From assembly GCA_964424455.1 (NCBI GenBank), contig CAYRJA010000013.1:1-44352 (forward strand): a DNA stretch of 44,352 nt, written 5' to 3'. The position numbers were made by a program, and so were the translations under genes. Below, piece after piece: positions 42,539 to 44,352 of the stretch. A model generated the notes under the pieces. The model did no database searches and was not told where the DNA came from. It saw only the letters and a list, made by a program, of their open reading frames with translations. This DNA comes from CAYRJA01 sp964424455 (GTDB taxonomy: Bacteria > Bacteroidota > Bacteroidia > Chitinophagales > UBA10324). The number at the start of each line of letters is the position of its first letter. The stretch's first letter is position 1.

Positions 42539-43282
42539 ATGATTCGTGCTATTATTATTGACGATGAGCAGCACTGCATAGACCGGCTCAGCAAATTAGT
42601 GAAAGAGAACTGCAGTGAAACGGTTGCACTGGAAGGAACTTTTCAGACTGTAGAGAGTGGACTCCGGGCAATAACTTCCATTAAGCCGCAATTGATTTTC
42701 TTAGATGTACAAATACTGGATAAAACCGGATTCGATCTGTTACAGCAAGCCGGTAACATAAACTTTGAGGTTATTTTTACTACCGCTTTTGATAAGTATG
42801 CCGTGCAGGCGTTTAAGTTCAGCGCTATAGATTACCTGCTCAAGCCGGTGGATGCAACTGATTTACTGCAGGCGGTAAACAAACTACAAAGCAAAATCTC
42901 GAAAGAAGAAACAGCTAAAAAGATTGATGTGCTGCTCCACAACTTTACAGATACAGCCAAACGAATCAGCGTACCAACAATGAGCGGCTTAGTATTCCTG
43001 ACAGTAAATGATATTATCCGCTGCGAATCAGAAGTGAATTACACTACTATTTTTCTGAAAGACAAGCAGAAAATGATGGTAGCAAAAACTTTAAAAGAGT
43101 TTGAAGAATTACTTACTGATTATAACTTTTTCAGGATTCACAATTCGCACTTAATCAATCTGGCTCATATCAAAAGCTATAACAAAGGCAAAGGCGGCTT
43201 TGTAACAATGAATGATAACTCACAGGTTGAAGTTTCCACTCGCAGAAAGGAGGATTTTATAAAACGGCTTTCAGAAGTATAA
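42539..43282 (+). CDS. LytTR family response regulator
   Basis: A 247-residue regulator. The receiver domain (1-120) has the acidic pair in IIIDDEQHC, the phosphorylated Asp56 in LIFLDVQIL, the Thr/Ser in VIFTTAFDKYAVQAF and the Lys in YLLKPVD. The C-terminal LytTR DNA-binding domain runs from ISVPTMSGLVFLTVNDIIRCESEVNYT to FFRIHNSHLINLAHIKSYNKGKGG and TRRKEDF. LytTR proteins bind direct repeats through beta strands. It is translated right after its kinase partner. Confidence 0.95.
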   Translation: MIRAIIIDDEQHCIDRLSKLVKENCSETVALEGTFQTVESGLRAITSIKPQLIFLDVQILDKTGFDLLQQAGNINFEVIFTTAFDKYAVQAFKFSAIDYLLKPVDATDLLQAVNKLQSKISKEETAKKIDVLLHNFTDTAKRISVPTMSGLVFLTVNDIIRCESEVNYTTIFLKDKQKMMVAKTLKEFEELLTDYNFFRIHNSHLINLAHIKSYNKGKGGFVTMNDNSQVEVSTRRKEDFIKRLSEV

Positions 43283-43364
43283 CCTGTGAACAGATATTAT
43301 TTGAGAGAGATTCTACTTTCCTAATTTTTGAGGTGCTTACCTAAAGCTTAATAGAGAACTAAAA

Positions 43365-43730
43365 TTAGATAGCTTGCAGATACTCAAACAAACTTGATGT
43401 ATCTCTAAAAGAGTAGCTAGTAAATTTACTAACCTCGCGGTTTGTTTTACTCTGAGTATTACTTACCGCTCGAAGCATTTCAATGATAGCCACTTCTGCA
43501 TTAGCCACTTCAATATTAATATTTCTCTCGGAAGATAATTTCATTTTCTCCTTATGAAACTGGTCTGCAAAAGAGCGTGAAATAAAATCAATGCCGGAGA
43601 AATCAATAATTATCTTTTCTGAAAGAATATTTGACTGGATTTTATTCAAAAGAAAATCAGCTTCATCTCTGCTATCAAGTGTAGAAGAATTGAAGAGGGA
43701 ATAAACACTTATGATTTGTTCTGTAGTCAT
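43365..43730 (-). CDS. STAS-like protein (DUF4325 type)
   Basis: About 121 residues. The pattern DEADFLLNKIQ, KIIIDFSGIDFISRSFADQF with a Ser-Arg-Ser at the usual phosphoserine region, and the strand INIEVANAEVAIIEMLRAV fits the STAS-like DUF4325 family, small anti-sigma-antagonist-like proteins. The frame opens with TTG at 43766, but the ATG at 43730 (MTTEQIIS) is a better start. It lies directly downstream of a GHKL ATPase on the same strand, the usual pairing of DUF4325. Confidence 0.72.
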   Translation of the reverse strand: MTTEQIISVYSLFNSSTLDSRDEADFLLNKIQSNILSEKIIIDFSGIDFISRSFADQFHKEKMKLSSERNINIEVANAEVAIIEMLRAVSNTQSKTNREVSKFTSYSFRDTSSLFEYLQAI

Positions 43731-43787
43731 CGGAATTAATGTAAAGTTATGCTTATTCGGTAACAAATCAAAACTTGTTCAAAATCA

Positions 43788-44297
43788 TTATCCTTCATAG
43801 TAATTAGACGGATTAAAATCAGCATTATTTATGATTGGAATTCTGAGAGCTAAGATAGTTCCTTTCCATTTCAACGGTACAGGAAGTGTAATTATTTCTT
43901 CTTGTGAAATAGAATGTATAATGAAAGCATTACCGGAGAGTAAAAAGTATTTTCCTTTCAACCCATTTACCAGCATCTTTTTAGAAGTACGAATTCCAAA
44001 ACCTCTGCTATGTGCTTCATGTTTGGTTGATTTTCCGCTTACTGCATTTTGAATAGCAAGTTCATCGGTTGTAATTTCAGAAAAACCACTCTCATTGTAT
44101 GCTCCTAATATTGAAAGCCCATTATCTGCAATACAAACATCCATGAAATTCTTACTTGGATAATTCTGTGCAAAAATAAATCCTCTTTGTTCCATGGAAT
44201 GGTCAACTATGTTGGCAATAGCTTCATCCATTAAATAGCTTACAGCAATTTTTATGTTGCCTGTTAAACCTAATTGAACAGTAAAAAGATTATTCAA
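43788..44297 (-). CDS. GHKL-type ATP-binding protein, possibly 5' frameshifted and truncated by window
   Basis: 169 residues in the continuous frame, starting with TTG at 44297. N-box: AVSYLMDEAIANIVDHSMEQ; G1-like box DVCIADNGLSILGAYNE; G2-like box SRGFGIRTSKKMLVNGLKG; end WKGTILALRIPI. This is an HATPase_c/anti-sigma-like protein of the kind paired with DUF4325 STAS genes, and the STAS gene follows 57 bases later. Upstream, another frame on the same strand (44350 down to 44297) stays open to the window edge and reads YLPAFTCSFHATIPY, and would join the main frame if one T were added. So the true protein may be longer. Confidence 0.75.
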   Translation of the reverse strand: MNNLFTVQLGLTGNIKIAVSYLMDEAIANIVDHSMEQRGFIFAQNYPSKNFMDVCIADNGLSILGAYNESGFSEITTDELAIQNAVSGKSTKHEAHSRGFGIRTSKKMLVNGLKGKYFLLSGNAFIIHSISQEEIITLPVPLKWKGTILALRIPIINNADFNPSNYYEG

Positions 44298-44352
44298 TAT
44301 GGTATTGTTGCATGAAAACTACAAGTAAAGGCAGGTAAGTATAAAAGAAAAA

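Larger units (their letters stand above)
1539..43207. repeat. Dispersed over-represented word CTGTAACA(G/C), about 66 copies of the core TGTAACA
   Basis: Counted by eye on both strands. Plus-strand TGTAACA start positions: 1539, 2577, 5759, 5993, 6833, 9336, 10026, 10590, 12294, 16451, 18620, 18811, 19018, 20180, 20384, 21266, 23085, 23525, 25701, 25842, 26018, 26246, 26573, 26912, 33056, 33868, 36264, 37434, 39268, 39479, 39952, 40166, 42000, 43201. Minus-strand copies (TGTTACA on plus): 3594, 4178, 5375, 5687, 5849, 6367, 7717, 8962, 10941, 11572, 13111, 13125, 16392, 17860, 18571, 20084, 20194, 22085, 24235, 24668, 26651, 28575, 29227, 30450, 33661, 34646, 35424, 36683, 38386, 38659, 38863, 42738. 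The base before is C in 45; the base after is G in 32 and C in 23. Confidence 0.8.

Noticed and set aside
1539..43207. The CTGTAACA word as a Chi or KOPS site
   Set aside because: Copies are equal on the two strands (34 and 32), whereas those signals are strongly polar; this needs whole-genome data to exclude fully.

Overview
The window comes from a chromosome of a Bacteroidota bacterium, most likely a free-living, aerobic, Chitinophagales/Sphingobacteriia-like lineage. The evidence is three proteins ending in type IX secretion (T9SS) type A sorting domains, the gliding lipoprotein GldB, an S46 dipeptidyl-peptidase, Bacteroidota-typical DUF4175 and DUF3127 proteins, a COX15-type heme A synthase, and many -7 promoter elements of the Bacteroidota form TAnnTTTG close to start codons with no clear Shine-Dalgarno sequences. 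Base composition looks near 40% G+C by eye. No rRNA and no CRISPR array is present; there is one tRNA (Phe).

Layout. 1-12.4 kb is housekeeping and metabolism: the end of a T9SS cargo protein with a strong terminator, an M3 oligopeptidase, a one-base-overlap operon (LUD-domain protein, lpxH, beta-propeller-like protein), prfA, a secreted M1 peptidase, a cystathionine gamma-synthase/lyase family enzyme, a LemA-TPM-TPM cluster, rpiB and lysA. 12.4-12.7 kb holds a structured 177-bp inverted-repeat element. 12.7-24.3 kb holds an S46 dipeptidyl-peptidase, ybeY, an RsbW-like ATPase, a very large DUF4175 coiled-coil membrane protein, an EamA transporter, a pseudo-peptidase/propeller/beta-barrel protein and a metallo-beta-lactamase-fold hydrolase. 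24.4-30.7 kb holds a large T9SS adhesin-like protein, birA, rsfS and ftsH.

30.7-33.3 kb is an accessory, repeat-rich island. It has a duplicated ftsH terminator, several related hairpin repeats, an unrecognised gene (31376-31849), a truncated nth (endonuclease III) remnant, a 142-bp perfect inverted-repeat element, and a 776-bp REP-type element carrying an intact RAYT transposase (HUH/Y1). Fragments of the same element occur at 30.9 kb (5' arm) and 40.5 kb (3' arm with the last codons of the transposase).

33.3-44.35 kb holds an HMA-domain secreted protein, priA, a GNAT-like protein, gldB, heme A synthase, tRNA-Phe, a DUF3127 SSB-like protein, a TPR/LytS-type histidine kinase with its LytTR response regulator, and a STAS/GHKL-ATPase pair cut by the window edge and possibly frameshifted.

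The most unusual signal is not a gene. The short word TGTAACA, usually CTGTAACA followed by G or C, occurs about 66 times by eye on the two strands (45 with the leading C) where roughly 9 (and 2) are expected. It is balanced between strands, is found in all usable codon readings and between genes, and is missing from most of the mobile island. Its density and behaviour resemble the DNA uptake sequences of Pasteurellaceae and Neisseriaceae, which I do not know to be described in Bacteroidota.
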